From UBA4312 sp002394635 (GTDB lineage: Bacteria; Bacillota_I; Bacilli_A; Erysipelotrichales; Erysipelotrichaceae), in assembly GCA_946539765.1 (NCBI GenBank), contig CAMNHO010000011.1, positions 1-64,000 on the forward strand: a DNA stretch of 64,000 nt, written 5' to 3'. Shown here one piece after another: positions 23,781-32,790 of the stretch. How positions within the stretch are numbered: the stretch's first letter is position 1; every line of letters begins with the position of its first letter. A program made the position numbers and the translations under genes. Below the pieces are notes generated by a model. The model was given only the letters and a program-made list of their open reading frames with translations, made no database searches and had not been told where the DNA came from.

Positions 23781-24575
23781 CGCTTTTTCTTTCTCGTTAT
23801 CAAAGGCAATCAGCTTGGCTATGATTTCATCACATACATCATCCAGACTCTTTCCGTCTGTTTCTACCGTAATATCAGCCACTGCTTCATATCGCTCTTT
23901 TCTTTTTTCCAGAAGATTGCGGATATAATCCACATTCATGTGATTGTTTAAAATCGGACGTTCATCGCTGTCCTTTACCCGTTCTAAGATCGTAGCCGGA
24001 TCAGCCTTTAATAAAACAACTCGTCCATTTTTCTTCATCTGTTCCGCATTATCTTTCCGCATGATAACACCGCCCCCACAGCTGACGATGCTCTGTTTTA
24101 CCTTTTGTAGCTCGATCAACGCATTGCTCTCCAAATTTCGGAAATACAATTCGCCGTATTCATCAAAGATCTCCGAAATGGACATACCTTGTTTTTTAAC
24201 GATCATCTCATCCATTTCCACCCGATGCATTTCCAGCTTTCGCTCCAGTTCATTGGCAATTGTCGTCTTTCCCGCTCCCATAAAACCAATTAAAAAAATA
24301 TTATAGTCAAACAAACTTTTAGCCTGTACTCGACGGCTGTTTTTCATAATGTACGTAAAAATGTCCAGTATCTCTTCTTCAAAGGGATTATCCCCCAACA
24401 TATCCTTCAGTACATTGGTTTGTTTTTCCTCCTGCTCAGGTTGAAGAATTGGAATTCCCACTGCTTTCTTATACGATATAATCTCCTGCACATGGACCAT
24501 ACGATCTGCCAGAGCTTCTATAATACGATGATCGCATTCCGCAATCTTTTCCCGGATCTGTTCTAACTCTTCCAT
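23769..24575 (-). CDS. Chorismate mutase-shikimate kinase fusion
   Basis: A 268-residue bifunctional protein. Residues 1-85 are an AroQ-type chorismate mutase (MEELEQIREKI, DRMVHVQEIISYKK), giving prephenate from chorismate. Residues about 92-258 are shikimate kinase AroK: Walker A GFMGAGKTT (97-105), MDEMIVKKQG, EIFDEYGELYFRNLE, SCGGGVI, and the lid/arginine region RPIL and RKERYEAVAD. The two enzymes act on either side of EPSP synthase and chorismate synthase, which are not in the window. It leads a unit with aroE and the VanXY-like peptidase. Confidence 0.9.
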   Translation of the reverse strand: MEELEQIREKIAECDHRIIEALADRMVHVQEIISYKKAVGIPILQPEQEEKQTNVLKDMLGDNPFEEEILDIFTYIMKNSRRVQAKSLFDYNIFLIGFMGAGKTTIANELERKLEMHRVEMDEMIVKKQGMSISEIFDEYGELYFRNLESNALIELQKVKQSIVSCGGGVIMRKDNAEQMKKNGRVVLLKADPATILERVKDSDERPILNNHMNVDYIRNLLEKRKERYEAVADITVETDGKSLDDVCDEIIAKLIAFDNEKEKAAIE

Positions 24576-24680
24576 ATTTAAAATCTCCTTAATTATAGGC
24601 TTTATTATAGCAGTATCCTATACACAATTCAAACCACATTTTCATATATTTTCAATTCATTTTCATTTTGTTTCAATAAA

Positions 24681-24700
24681 AAATCCGCTATAGCGGATTT
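24681..24700 (-). terminator. Terminator of the TRAP transporter operon
   Basis: Perfect palindrome AAATCCGCTATAGCGGATTT followed on the minus strand by TTTTATTG. It lies three bases past the dctP stop codon. Confidence 0.8.
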
Positions 24701-24703
24701 AAT

Positions 24704-25708
24704 TTATTGCACATGTTGATAGGCTTCGACCAGTTTCGGATCTACCGTTTTTTCGATTTTCTCGTATACCGGTTTACATTTCTCACGTACAGCCTCCATC
24801 GTTTGTTCATCCAATGGTACGACTTCTGTACCACTTTGTTCGATGATATCGATACGTCCGGCAATTCGCTCATCGGATTTTTCGCGGGCATAATCCTTCG
24901 CAATATCTGCTGCCTGACGAATGATCTCCTGTTGTTCCTTGGTCAATGTCTGCATAAATTCATCACTGACGATCAAGGAAATCAGATGTGGTAAATGATT
25001 TGTCTCAATCACGTAATCCTGCTGTTCATACAGTTTATTGGAAACGATAACTTCATATGGATTCTCCTGCGCATCAATGGTTCCCTGCTGCAACCCAATA
25101 TAGACCTCTGAGAACGTCATCGGTGTCGGGTTGGCTCCCAGCTGCTTCCAGAAATCCATATGGAAGGAGTTTTCCATCGTACGTATCTTCTGATTTTTAA
25201 AGTCATCGATGGAGGTTACTTTACGGTTGGTGGACATAACGCGGAATCCCTGATCAGCATAGCCAAGCAGCTCATACCCTCCTTGATGGTATACCTTTCC
25301 AATGCGATCCATGAATTCTTGGTCATCGATTGCATTTCGAACATCTTCGATATCATCATACACACACGGCATATCAAAGACGGCAATGTCTTTCATAAAG
25401 GTAACCTGTGGTGCCGTATTCTGTACCACAAACGGAATATCTCCATCGCTGCATGATTCCAGCAATTCCCGGTCTCCACCCAAAACGCTGTTTGGATATA
25501 CTTGGATCTTCATAGATCCGTCACTCAGTTCATATACCGTATCCGCAAACTTCTCTGCATAAATCTGCGTAACTGTATCCTCCGGACTGGATGTACCTAA
25601 TGGCCAGGCATATCGTTGTTCTGTATCCTTCTGTGCACCACATCCAATCAGATTCCAGGACAGAAAACCAGTCAAAGCGATATTGATCATTTTCTTCAAT
25701 GCTTTCAT
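24704..25708 (-). CDS. dctP: TRAP transporter substrate-binding lipoprotein (DctP family)
   Basis: A 334-residue extracytoplasmic solute receptor. Lipobox LIGC at 20-23 (lipidated Cys23), then a DctP-fold protein: the carboxylate-binding Arg lies in the QKIRTMEN region (about 163-171), followed by NPTPMTFSEVYIGLQQGTIDAQENP (split). TRAP receptors bind organic acids; the flanking aromatic genes make shikimate, quinate or related hydroxy acids the natural guesses. Last gene of dctQ-dctM-dctP, 10 bases after dctM. Confidence 0.92.
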   Translation of the reverse strand: MKALKKMINIALTGFLSWNLIGCGAQKDTEQRYAWPLGTSSPEDTVTQIYAEKFADTVYELSDGSMKIQVYPNSVLGGDRELLESCSDGDIPFVVQNTAPQVTFMKDIAVFDMPCVYDDIEDVRNAIDDQEFMDRIGKVYHQGGYELLGYADQGFRVMSTNRKVTSIDDFKNQKIRTMENSFHMDFWKQLGANPTPMTFSEVYIGLQQGTIDAQENPYEVIVSNKLYEQQDYVIETNHLPHLISLIVSDEFMQTLTKEQQEIIRQAADIAKDYAREKSDERIAGRIDIIEQSGTEVVPLDEQTMEAVREKCKPVYEKIEKTVDPKLVEAYQHVQ

Positions 25709-25718
25709 AGACGGACTC

Positions 25719-27008
25719 CTATACTAAACACAAACTGATTTGCGGAATAAACGTAATCAGCAGTAACGCAATCAGGAACATAACAATCAATGGCGCTGCC
25801 TTTTTGGCAATATCCATCACCGGTACACCGGTTAAGGAACTGGCGACAAATAAGTTCACCCCAATTGGCGGTGTCACAAATCCAATCGCCAGGTTGACAA
25901 CCATCATAATCGCAAAATGTACCGGGTTCATACCAACGCCCTGTACGATTGGTAGTAGGATCGGTGTCAAGATCAGAATAGCCGGCGTCGTATCCATAAC
26001 CATACCAACAATCAGCAGGAAGATATTGATCACCAACAATAATATAATCTGATTTGTGAAATGGCCCAGGATCCACGCACTGACCATCTGCGGCACCTGC
26101 ATCAATGTCAACACTCTGGAGAATGCCGTAGAGGCAGCCAGGATAAACAGGATCGGCGCATAGGTGTGAACCGATTCTACCAGGAGCTTATAGATATCTT
26201 TTGGTTTCAGTGTCTTATAAACAAATAAGCTGATAATCAGCGCATAGAATACAGAAATAACAGCTGCTTCTGTCGGGGAAGCAATACCCGAATAGATACA
26301 ACCCAGGATAATGACCGGGCTCATCAAGGCAAAGAACCCATCCTTTAACACCTTAGACAATCCCATTTCATGCAGTTCATCTACTTTTTTATTGATCCGC
26401 TCTTTGTCTTCTCCATGACGACGGCAATAATAAACAGCATATAACATCAATAACAAGCCAATGAGAAGGCCCGGCACAATACCGGCAATAAACAGTTTAC
26501 TGACAGATTCGCCGGAGGCCATCGCAAACATGATAAAAGGAATGCTTGGCGGAATAATAACGCCTAATCCACCGGCAACCGCCACAATGGCGATCGAAAA
26601 CTTTTTGTCGTATCCCAGCTCTTCCAGAAACGGAATCGTCATACTGCCCACAGCGGCTACCGTTGCAGGCGCCGATCCGGAAATAGCTCCATAGAATAAG
26701 CATGTTACAATGACCGCACAAGGGATCCCCGCTGTCAGTTTGCCTAAAAAATAAGCAAAGACATCAAACAGCTTTTTGGAAATCTGTCCATGAGCCATCA
26801 CGATACCGGCCAGCACAAACATTGGAACTGCCAGCAACGGGAAACTGTCGATACCACCTAACATAGATCGGATCACAAAGGAACCGCTGGCGGTAAACGA
26901 TGGATCAAAGGCTCCCGGAAGAACCGCCACAATACCTAATGAAATGGAAATTGGGATCGCGATCAGAAGGCAAAAGACAAATATCAAAAATATAACACCA
27001 ACAGACAT
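25719..27008 (-). CDS. dctM: TRAP transporter large permease (DctM family)
   Basis: A 429-residue integral membrane protein with about 11-12 helices, the ion-coupled channel of the TRAP system. Family signatures include the early LLAVPMFVLAGIVM segment, GAISGSAPATVAAVGSMTIP, GGLGVIIPPSIPFI and, near the C terminus, GFVTPPIGVNLF. Three bases separate it from dctQ, so it is co-translated with the small permease. Sodium-driven import is known for the family. Confidence 0.94.
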   Translation of the reverse strand: MSVGVIFLIFVFCLLIAIPISISLGIVAVLPGAFDPSFTASGSFVIRSMLGGIDSFPLLAVPMFVLAGIVMAHGQISKKLFDVFAYFLGKLTAGIPCAVIVTCLFYGAISGSAPATVAAVGSMTIPFLEELGYDKKFSIAIVAVAGGLGVIIPPSIPFIMFAMASGESVSKLFIAGIVPGLLIGLLLMLYAVYYCRRHGEDKERINKKVDELHEMGLSKVLKDGFFALMSPVIILGCIYSGIASPTEAAVISVFYALIISLFVYKTLKPKDIYKLLVESVHTYAPILFILAASTAFSRVLTLMQVPQMVSAWILGHFTNQIILLLVINIFLLIVGMVMDTTPAILILTPILLPIVQGVGMNPVHFAIMMVVNLAIGFVTPPIGVNLFVASSLTGVPVMDIAKKAAPLIVMFLIALLLITFIPQISLCLV

Positions 27009-27011
27009 CTT

Positions 27012-27566
27012 CTAACCCTCCTTTTCTTCCTCAACCGTTTCCACGATTGTTTCTGCTATACTTCCTTCTTGGGCCGGATCATTCTCTTTATTCATAACCA
27101 CCTTCACATTGATGATGATACGCTGAATGATACGGATACTTGTCAGACAAAAGCAGATAAAAGGAGCTGCCTGTATATAATACATCGGTATCCCGCAGGC
27201 AGGGCTGACCTGACCGCTTTGGATCGTCGCAATCAAGTATTTATATGCATACGGAATCAAATACACAAACACTGCTAAAGATAAAATCAAGTTCAGCACT
27301 TTAAACGCTGCTTCTCCTCGCTTTGAGAATGATTTAATAAATTGATCGATCTTAATGGAAATACATTTTTTTGTACATAAGCTGACACTGATAAAGGCAG
27401 ACCATATAAACAAATACCGTGTAATTTCCTCCGACCAGGATAACGAAATGTGCAGAACATACCTGGAAATAACCTGGAGCCCCATAATCAGCGCCATAGC
27501 CAGTAAGGCGATGACCATCAATATTTCTTCCAGGTTTTCCTCTAAATACATCAAAGTCTTCTTCAT
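27012..27566 (-). CDS. dctQ: TRAP transporter small permease (DctQ family)
   Basis: A 184-residue four-helix membrane protein with the DctQ signature SWSEEITRYLFIWSAFIS (about 43-60). A basic/acidic C-terminal tail rich in Glu follows the last helix. First gene of the dctQMP operon. The 188-base gap upstream is AT-rich and should hold the promoter; an ordinary -10 (TATAAT) is visible, but no clear -35. Confidence 0.92.
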   Translation of the reverse strand: MKKTLMYLEENLEEILMVIALLAMALIMGLQVISRYVLHISLSWSEEITRYLFIWSAFISVSLCTKKCISIKIDQFIKSFSKRGEAAFKVLNLILSLAVFVYLIPYAYKYLIATIQSGQVSPACGIPMYYIQAAPFICFCLTSIRIIQRIIINVKVVMNKENDPAQEGSIAETIVETVEEEKEG

Positions 27567-27711
27567 ACACCTTCCTCTTTCCTATAACAATCCACAAGAA
27601 AAAAACTATTAACTATTATAAGTGAATTATTGAATCATATAGAAAAAATCACTTGTGAATCTATACACATATAATAGCACAAATCGATTTAATATTGGCT
27701 AATTCGCATAT

Positions 27712-27745
27712 AAAAAGCATAATTTCAATGGAAATTATGCTTTTT
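27712..27745 (-). terminator. Terminator of the ydiB-MFS-aroD operon
   Basis: Fifteen-pair stem AAAAAGCATAATTTC / GAAATTATGCTTTTT with an AATG loop, nine bases past the aroD stop. It separates this operon from the TRAP genes, so the two are distinct transcripts. Confidence 0.9.
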
Positions 27746-27754
27746 ATTCACTAT

Positions 27755-28516
27755 TTACATGCTTTTGTCAATCAAGTTTAATACGATATTCAGATTTTCT
27801 GCATCCATCTGTCCCGGTGCGGATACCTTTCCAACAGCTCCGAATGTACAGGCAGATCCAAATACCTCACCAGCCAGTCGGCTGATCAGTCCAGTTCCTG
27901 CCATGGACATCGTAATGATCGGACGATCGGCATAATCGGTAGCCATAGCTTCCGTAGCCGCTAACAGTGTCAATACATCTTTTTTGTTCTGTGGCATAAC
28001 CGCAATTTTCGGAATATCTGCACCCAGGTCCTGCATTTTGCGCAGACGGTATACGATATCCTCTTTAGCCGGGGTCTTATCAAAGTCATGGTTGGAAGCC
28101 ACAACTTTCACACCATTGGCATGCGCCGCTTCGATGATCTCTTTCACATATTCATCGCCTGTAAAAGCTTCAACATCTACCATATCAACCAGTCCTGTAG
28201 CTGCTGCTTTTTTGTTCAGCTCTACATAAGCTGGGGCATCAATCGCTTTTTCTCCACCTTCTTTGGAAGTACGGAAAGTGAACAAGATTGGAGTATCTCC
28301 TAAAACCGGGCGAAGGTCCTTTAATACATCTTCAACCTGGTCAAAATCGAAAACACCGTCAAACCAGTCAACACGCCACTCAACGATATCCAGTTGGATT
28401 CCTTCAAAAGATTTAGCGGCAGCCAGAATTTCCTCTTTTGTTTTTGCGACGATCGGAACGATGATCTTCGGTAATCCTTCACCGATGACCACATTTCTTA
28501 CTTTCACAGTATTCAT
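27755..28516 (-). CDS. aroD: Type I 3-dehydroquinate dehydratase
   Basis: A 253-residue Schiff-base dehydratase interconverting 3-dehydroquinate and 3-dehydroshikimate. Catalytic His143 (SNHDF) and Lys170 (DIPKIAVMP) are at the same numbers as in the Escherichia coli enzyme, and the substrate-binding EWRVDWF and the C-terminal GAVGKVSAPGQ are intact. The type I enzyme here follows a YdiN-like carrier and a YdiB-like dehydrogenase, the same grouping as E. coli ydiN-ydiB-aroD. It can work in synthesis or in quinate/shikimate breakdown. Confidence 0.95.
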   Translation of the reverse strand: MNTVKVRNVVIGEGLPKIIVPIVAKTKEEILAAAKSFEGIQLDIVEWRVDWFDGVFDFDQVEDVLKDLRPVLGDTPILFTFRTSKEGGEKAIDAPAYVELNKKAAATGLVDMVDVEAFTGDEYVKEIIEAAHANGVKVVASNHDFDKTPAKEDIVYRLRKMQDLGADIPKIAVMPQNKKDVLTLLAATEAMATDYADRPIITMSMAGTGLISRLAGEVFGSACTFGAVGKVSAPGQMDAENLNIVLNLIDKSM

Positions 28517-28534
28517 TTTTTGTATCCTTTCTGA

Positions 28535-29740
28535 TTACTCAGCACTTTCTAACATTTTTTCATAGCGCATATTTACGAACAATCCAAGCAGGATTCCAAT
28601 GCCCGTTAATACGATGTTCATCAACATTACACCAGTCGGTGTCATATTTGATGCAGCTGTTAAGATCGTGTAGTTACATAAAGAAGACGCGATCATAACC
28701 AATGCAGTCACTGTACCCTTGATACGAGGGAACAACATGTTACATACAGATGTAGCAATCTGCAGCAATCCACCGGCACCGGCCCATCCGATAGCGAAGG
28801 CACCAACCTTACACATAAATTCAGATTTAGTGATCAGAACCAATACCATCGTTACCAAACAGATGATTGGGTAAACCAAAATGAAACGAACATCTTTGAT
28901 CTTACGAGTCAAGATGGCTGTTACGATCAGAGCCAGCATCGTTCCGATAGAGTAGTAAGACTGCATGATGGAAGGGTCTGCCCATCCAACAACGTCACGT
29001 GCAAAGTTCTGTGCACAGTTCAGCCATAACTGGAATGTACCTGTACATGTGAATCCGATCAGGATCATAGCGATGGATTCAATGGAGAAGTGCGTATGCT
29101 TCAAGCTGGAAATAAGACCTTCTTTTTTCTCGCCTTCGGCACCATCTGTATCCGGTAATGGCATAAACATGATCAATACGGCCATAACCAGGTAAGCTAC
29201 ACCACAAATCAGGAATAAACGGTTGTAGTTTGTTGCACCAGCAGCTGTTGTAGCTACAGTAGCTCCTAAGAAGAATGGCAGCAACATCTGAGAAATTGCG
29301 ATGAAGAATTTGATTCCCATTGTCGCAACACCTGGTGCTCCGTCGAAAATTTCAGCAACAGCCGGATAAATACCTGTATCCAGGAAGGAGTTGGCAATAC
29401 CACCCATGATTGCACAGAAATAAGCAATCTGGTATCCACCGTTAGCTCCTGCATTATACGCAAACATCAAACCTAATAAATAGATGGCATAAGAAGCTCC
29501 ACCAATCATAACGGAGATCTTACGTCCCAGTTTATCTGATAACGGACCAGCAAACGGTAACGCAATCAGACGACCTAAACCTAAGGCAGCAGAAATCGCT
29601 GTAATTTTCATTACATCGACTCCCCAGCTAGAAGCCAGAGATTCTTTGATCACAGCCTGTCCCAGTACGGAACATCCAACACCGTGAAGGAAATAGTTTA
29701 AATACAATATAAGTGCACTAGGTAAAAATTTCTTTTTCAT
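28535..29740 (-). CDS. MFS transporter, YdiN/YdiM-like (aromatic-precursor carrier?)
   Basis: A 401-residue 12-helix major facilitator. It resembles E. coli YdiN in several places: NYFLHGVG near the start, LGLGRLIALPFAGPLSDKLGR (split) in the loop 2-3 region and GGIANSFLDTGIYPA in helix 4-5. It is placed between aroD and the YdiB-like gene. Substrate not proven; shikimate, quinate or dehydroshikimate are inferred from context. Confidence 0.88.
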   Translation of the reverse strand: MKKKFLPSALILYLNYFLHGVGCSVLGQAVIKESLASSWGVDVMKITAISAALGLGRLIALPFAGPLSDKLGRKISVMIGGASYAIYLLGLMFAYNAGANGGYQIAYFCAIMGGIANSFLDTGIYPAVAEIFDGAPGVATMGIKFFIAISQMLLPFFLGATVATTAAGATNYNRLFLICGVAYLVMAVLIMFMPLPDTDGAEGEKKEGLISSLKHTHFSIESIAMILIGFTCTGTFQLWLNCAQNFARDVVGWADPSIMQSYYSIGTMLALIVTAILTRKIKDVRFILVYPIICLVTMVLVLITKSEFMCKVGAFAIGWAGAGGLLQIATSVCNMLFPRIKGTVTALVMIASSLCNYTILTAASNMTPTGVMLMNIVLTGIGILLGLFVNMRYEKMLESAE

Positions 29741-29764
29741 ATTTTTCTCTCTTTCTTTCCCCTT

Positions 29765-30640
29765 TTATTCGTATTTGATGCCAAGAACTTCTTTCATATG
29801 TTCAATCGGCATATCGTGACCTGTCCACATTTTGAAGCCGGCAGCTCCCTGGAACAACATCATACCGAAACCGTTCATGCGTTTACATCCAACTTCTTTG
29901 GCGATACGCAGGAATTCTGTTTCAGCCGGTGCATACACTGTATCCGTAACGATCAGATCCGGACGTAAGTAGGAAGCATCCGGTAACCAGGTCTTGCCTT
30001 CCAACGGTTTCATACCCATACCTGTTGCGTTTGCTAACAAGTAACTGGATTCGATTTCACGACGTAAAGCTTCTTTGTCGGCCAGATCAAACATCTTGGC
30101 TTTACAATTCGTATTCTCGTTGATCTTGCGTACTGTTTCTTCTCCAACTTCATAGAATTTGTCTTTGATGTTAAAGATGGAGATTTCAGCTACACCGTCC
30201 AGAGCAGCCTGGATTTCAATAGCCGTTGCGGCTCCACCAGCACCTACAATTGTCATCTTCTTGCCAATAACATCGATGTCATAATCCTTTAAAGACTGCA
30301 TATAACCGATACCATCTGTGCAATGTCCGATCAATTTGCCATTGTCGTTTACGATCGTATTTACGGCACCGATCATTTCAGCTGCCGGTGACAATTCATC
30401 CAAATATTTTCCGACAACCGTTTTATTTGGCATAGATACGTTGGATCCTACCATTTTTAAAGCACGTAAGCCTTTGATTGCATCTTCCAATGTGTCATTA
30501 TCTACTTCAAATGCCAGGTAAGCATAGTCCAGTCCCAGATAAGCAAACGCCTCGTTGTGCATTGCCGGTGAACTGGAATGACGAATCGGATATGCCATCA
30601 AACCAATTAACTCAGTGTGTCCTGTAATTCTTTCAGCCAT
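29765..30640 (-). CDS. ydiB: Quinate/shikimate dehydrogenase YdiB (copy 2)
   Basis: A 291-residue YdiB-type dehydrogenase. ELIGLMAYPIRHSSSP and AFEVDNDT, SMPNK and AAEMIGAVNTIVND track E. coli YdiB closely, and the nucleotide loop GAGGAATA is followed by FNIKDKFYE. YdiB enzymes oxidise both shikimate and quinate with NAD or NADP, so this is the better candidate for quinate use. The ATG at 30638-30640 has AAGGAG nine bases away; an in-frame ATG ten codons upstream has no site. First gene of an operon with the MFS carrier and aroD; divergent from a MocR regulator. Confidence 0.92.
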   Translation of the reverse strand: MAERITGHTELIGLMAYPIRHSSSPAMHNEAFAYLGLDYAYLAFEVDNDTLEDAIKGLRALKMVGSNVSMPNKTVVGKYLDELSPAAEMIGAVNTIVNDNGKLIGHCTDGIGYMQSLKDYDIDVIGKKMTIVGAGGAATAIEIQAALDGVAEISIFNIKDKFYEVGEETVRKINENTNCKAKMFDLADKEALRREIESSYLLANATGMGMKPLEGKTWLPDASYLRPDLIVTDTVYAPAETEFLRIAKEVGCKRMNGFGMMLFQGAAGFKMWTGHDMPIEHMKEVLGIKYE

Positions 30641-30734
30641 AATATGATTCTCCTTTTCATTTTTGTTCATCTATAATTATATTCTAAGGATTCAACGAAT
30701 ACTAATACCATTTTGCATAGTTTTTAGTAGTTTT

Positions 30735-30772
30735 AATGTATTGATTGGCTTAAAGCACACATTCAATGTATT
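30735..30772. promoter_or_regulatory. Direct repeats AATGTATT spaced 30 bases (candidate MocR operator)
   Basis: The octamer occurs at 30735-30742 and 30765-30772, an offset of exactly 30 bases (three helical turns). It lies between the divergent ydiB operon and the MocR gene. MocR/PdxR regulators commonly bind direct repeats, so this is a reasonable operator candidate. Confidence 0.4.
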
Positions 30773-30822
30773 TTTCATATCGAATCTGGCATGGTAAACT
30801 ATAGAATATCGAGGAGGCCAGT

Positions 30823-32199
30823 ATGATTGAATTAGATCCACTAGGAAAGAAACCATTGTATGAACAGCTCTATCAACAGCTTGCCGAACAGATCCATAAC
30901 GGGATCCAAAAACCAGGAGACAAGCTTCCCGGACGCCGAAGCATGGCAGCCAGTCTGGGCATCAGCGTTTCCACTGTGGATACAGCGTATCAGCTGTTAG
31001 CAGCCGAAGGGCTGGTGCAGTCCAGAAGCCGAAGCGGTTTTTACGTCCAGGATACTCAAGGACTTCTTCACCAGCCAAAGCGGATCGATCCTGTCCTTAT
31101 CCGGACAGAAAAACCGCCTTATCGCTATGACCTATCAACCGGCAGTGTGGACACCTCCCTATTTCCTTTTCATACCTGGGCTAAAATCCAAAAAGAGCTT
31201 TTATATACCCATCACGAGCTGCTGAACCGTGGCGCCATGCAGGGAGATGAGAATCTTCGCATCCAGATTGCCCGCTATTTAAACAGTGAACGAGGAGTGC
31301 AATGCCATGCAGACCAAATTGTGATCGGAGCCGGGATCGAATATCTTTTAGGTTGTCTGGCTTCTCTATTTAAAGGAAGCTGCTGTGCCATCGAAAACCC
31401 TGGGTATCATCGCACCCGGGTCGTTCTGGAAAATAACGGGATTCCTTGTAAATTGGTAGATATCGACCAATACGGATTACCGGCAGATGACCTGGAGGAT
31501 GTTGATCTGTGTTACATTACCCCAAGCCATCATTTTCCGACCGGTATTTCCATGCCCGCGGCACGTAGAGCACAGCTGCTGGAATGGGCCCAGAAAAAGC
31601 CGCAACGGTATATCATTGAAGATGACTACGATTCGGAATTCCGCTTTGACCTGCGTCCGATCTCCAGTCTGCAGGGAATGGCCAACCACCACGAACACGT
31701 CATCTATCTGACGACTTTTTCCAAAAGCCTGGCTCCTTCCATCCGCCTGGCTTGTATGGTCTTACCAAACAGTCTGTTAACACAATATCAGAAAACATAT
31801 GCCGTCTACGCCAATACCGTCAGCCGCTTTGAGCAGCAGACTTTATGCCAGTTTATAGAACAAGGCTATTTCAGTCGGCATATTTCCCGTATGCGGCACA
31901 GCTATAGAAAAAGAAAGGATGCTTTCTATCAATCCCTAAAACAAGCTTTCGGCGATGATCTGCAAATTACCGGACAACATACCGGCCTGCATTTTCTTCT
32001 GACTTATCCGAACGCCGGCAGTGAAGCCGCCATGATCCTGAAAGCCCAAAAACAGGGGGTCCACCTCAAAGGTCTGAGCGAATATTATATGAATCGTCAT
32101 TCCCTGTGCCCTACACAGACAGTGGTAGCCGGTTATGCCGCGCTGACCACAGACGATATCGAAGAAGTAACGAAACGTTTGAAGCTCGCATGGAAATAA
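30823..32199 (+). CDS. MocR/PdxR-like GntR-aminotransferase regulator
   Basis: A 458-residue protein joining a GntR winged helix (about 1-75: LYEQLYQQLAEQIHNGIQKPGDKLPGRRSM) to a fold-type I aminotransferase domain (about 105-455). The PLP-lysine segment TTFSKSLAPSIRLACM (about 303) and the EDDYDSEFRF segment are present. Family members sense pyridoxal phosphate or an amine and usually act on the divergent gene, here the ydiB-MFS-aroD operon. GAGGAGG lies before the ATG. Whether PLP synthesis genes are elsewhere is unknown. Confidence 0.9.
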   Translation: MIELDPLGKKPLYEQLYQQLAEQIHNGIQKPGDKLPGRRSMAASLGISVSTVDTAYQLLAAEGLVQSRSRSGFYVQDTQGLLHQPKRIDPVLIRTEKPPYRYDLSTGSVDTSLFPFHTWAKIQKELLYTHHELLNRGAMQGDENLRIQIARYLNSERGVQCHADQIVIGAGIEYLLGCLASLFKGSCCAIENPGYHRTRVVLENNGIPCKLVDIDQYGLPADDLEDVDLCYITPSHHFPTGISMPAARRAQLLEWAQKKPQRYIIEDDYDSEFRFDLRPISSLQGMANHHEHVIYLTTFSKSLAPSIRLACMVLPNSLLTQYQKTYAVYANTVSRFEQQTLCQFIEQGYFSRHISRMRHSYRKRKDAFYQSLKQAFGDDLQITGQHTGLHFLLTYPNAGSEAAMILKAQKQGVHLKGLSEYYMNRHSLCPTQTVVAGYAALTTDDIEEVTKRLKLAWK

Positions 32200-32224
32200 A
32201 GACCGATCCATACGGACCGGTCTT
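32199..32224 (-). terminator. Terminator between MocR and convergent hydrolase
   Basis: AAGACCG / CGGTCTT stem extended by a partly paired inner helix; followed on the minus strand by TATTTCC. It touches the stops of both convergent genes. U tract weak on both strands. Confidence 0.5.
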
Positions 32225-32790
32225 CATCGTTGTTTTGTACCTTGTGCCATTCTTTGGACCACTGTTTTCACAATGTCAAGATTCTTTTGTACGTCTGGCC
32301 CTTCCAGACGATGGCCGACATCATCTATCTGCAGATACGGCAGGTTTTCCTTATGACATTGATTTCTCACTAGGCGAAAGTCAATCACCGGATCCTTTGT
32401 TCCGGAAACCACCAGAGCAATCCTCTGTGTTCGGGTCATATAAGGAAATGTCTGAACGATCGGTGTCAGATAATAATGGAAGACCGACAACCCGAGTTCT
32501 TTTTCCGCCCAGCCGGCCACCGCTGTGCCCAGGCTCTTGGAAATAAAGAAAACTTGGTCTGCTTCTTCCGGATGACAAGATCGGATCTGATCGATGCAGC
32601 TGGCTTGTGCTGTATATATTTCCTCCGTAATATCCTGATTGTGAAATTCCACCGTATCAAAAGCACTTCCGTAGGAAACATCAATCACCGTATAACCCAA
32701 GGATTTAAAATAGAGCCTTGGATAATACAACAGTGGCATATCACACGTATATTTGATGCCAGGAAACAGAAATACCAATTTATTGTTCAT
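32224..32790 (-). CDS. Alpha/beta-hydrolase fold protein
   Basis: A 188-residue small hydrolase-like protein. It opens with LVFLFPGIKYTCDMPLLYY, has a nucleophile elbow SKSLGTAVAG (about 84-93, Ser86 or nearby), an acid in SGTKDPVID, and a candidate His in DDVGHRLEG. It looks like the YjhR/alpha-beta hydrolase type of unknown substrate. The ATG at 32788-32790 lies inside the end of the HxlR gene (11-base overlap); an earlier in-frame start nine codons upstream has no better site. Confidence 0.7.
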   Translation of the reverse strand: MNNKLVFLFPGIKYTCDMPLLYYPRLYFKSLGYTVIDVSYGSAFDTVEFHNQDITEEIYTAQASCIDQIRSCHPEEADQVFFISKSLGTAVAGWAEKELGLSVFHYYLTPIVQTFPYMTRTQRIALVVSGTKDPVIDFRLVRNQCHKENLPYLQIDDVGHRLEGPDVQKNLDIVKTVVQRMAQGTKQR

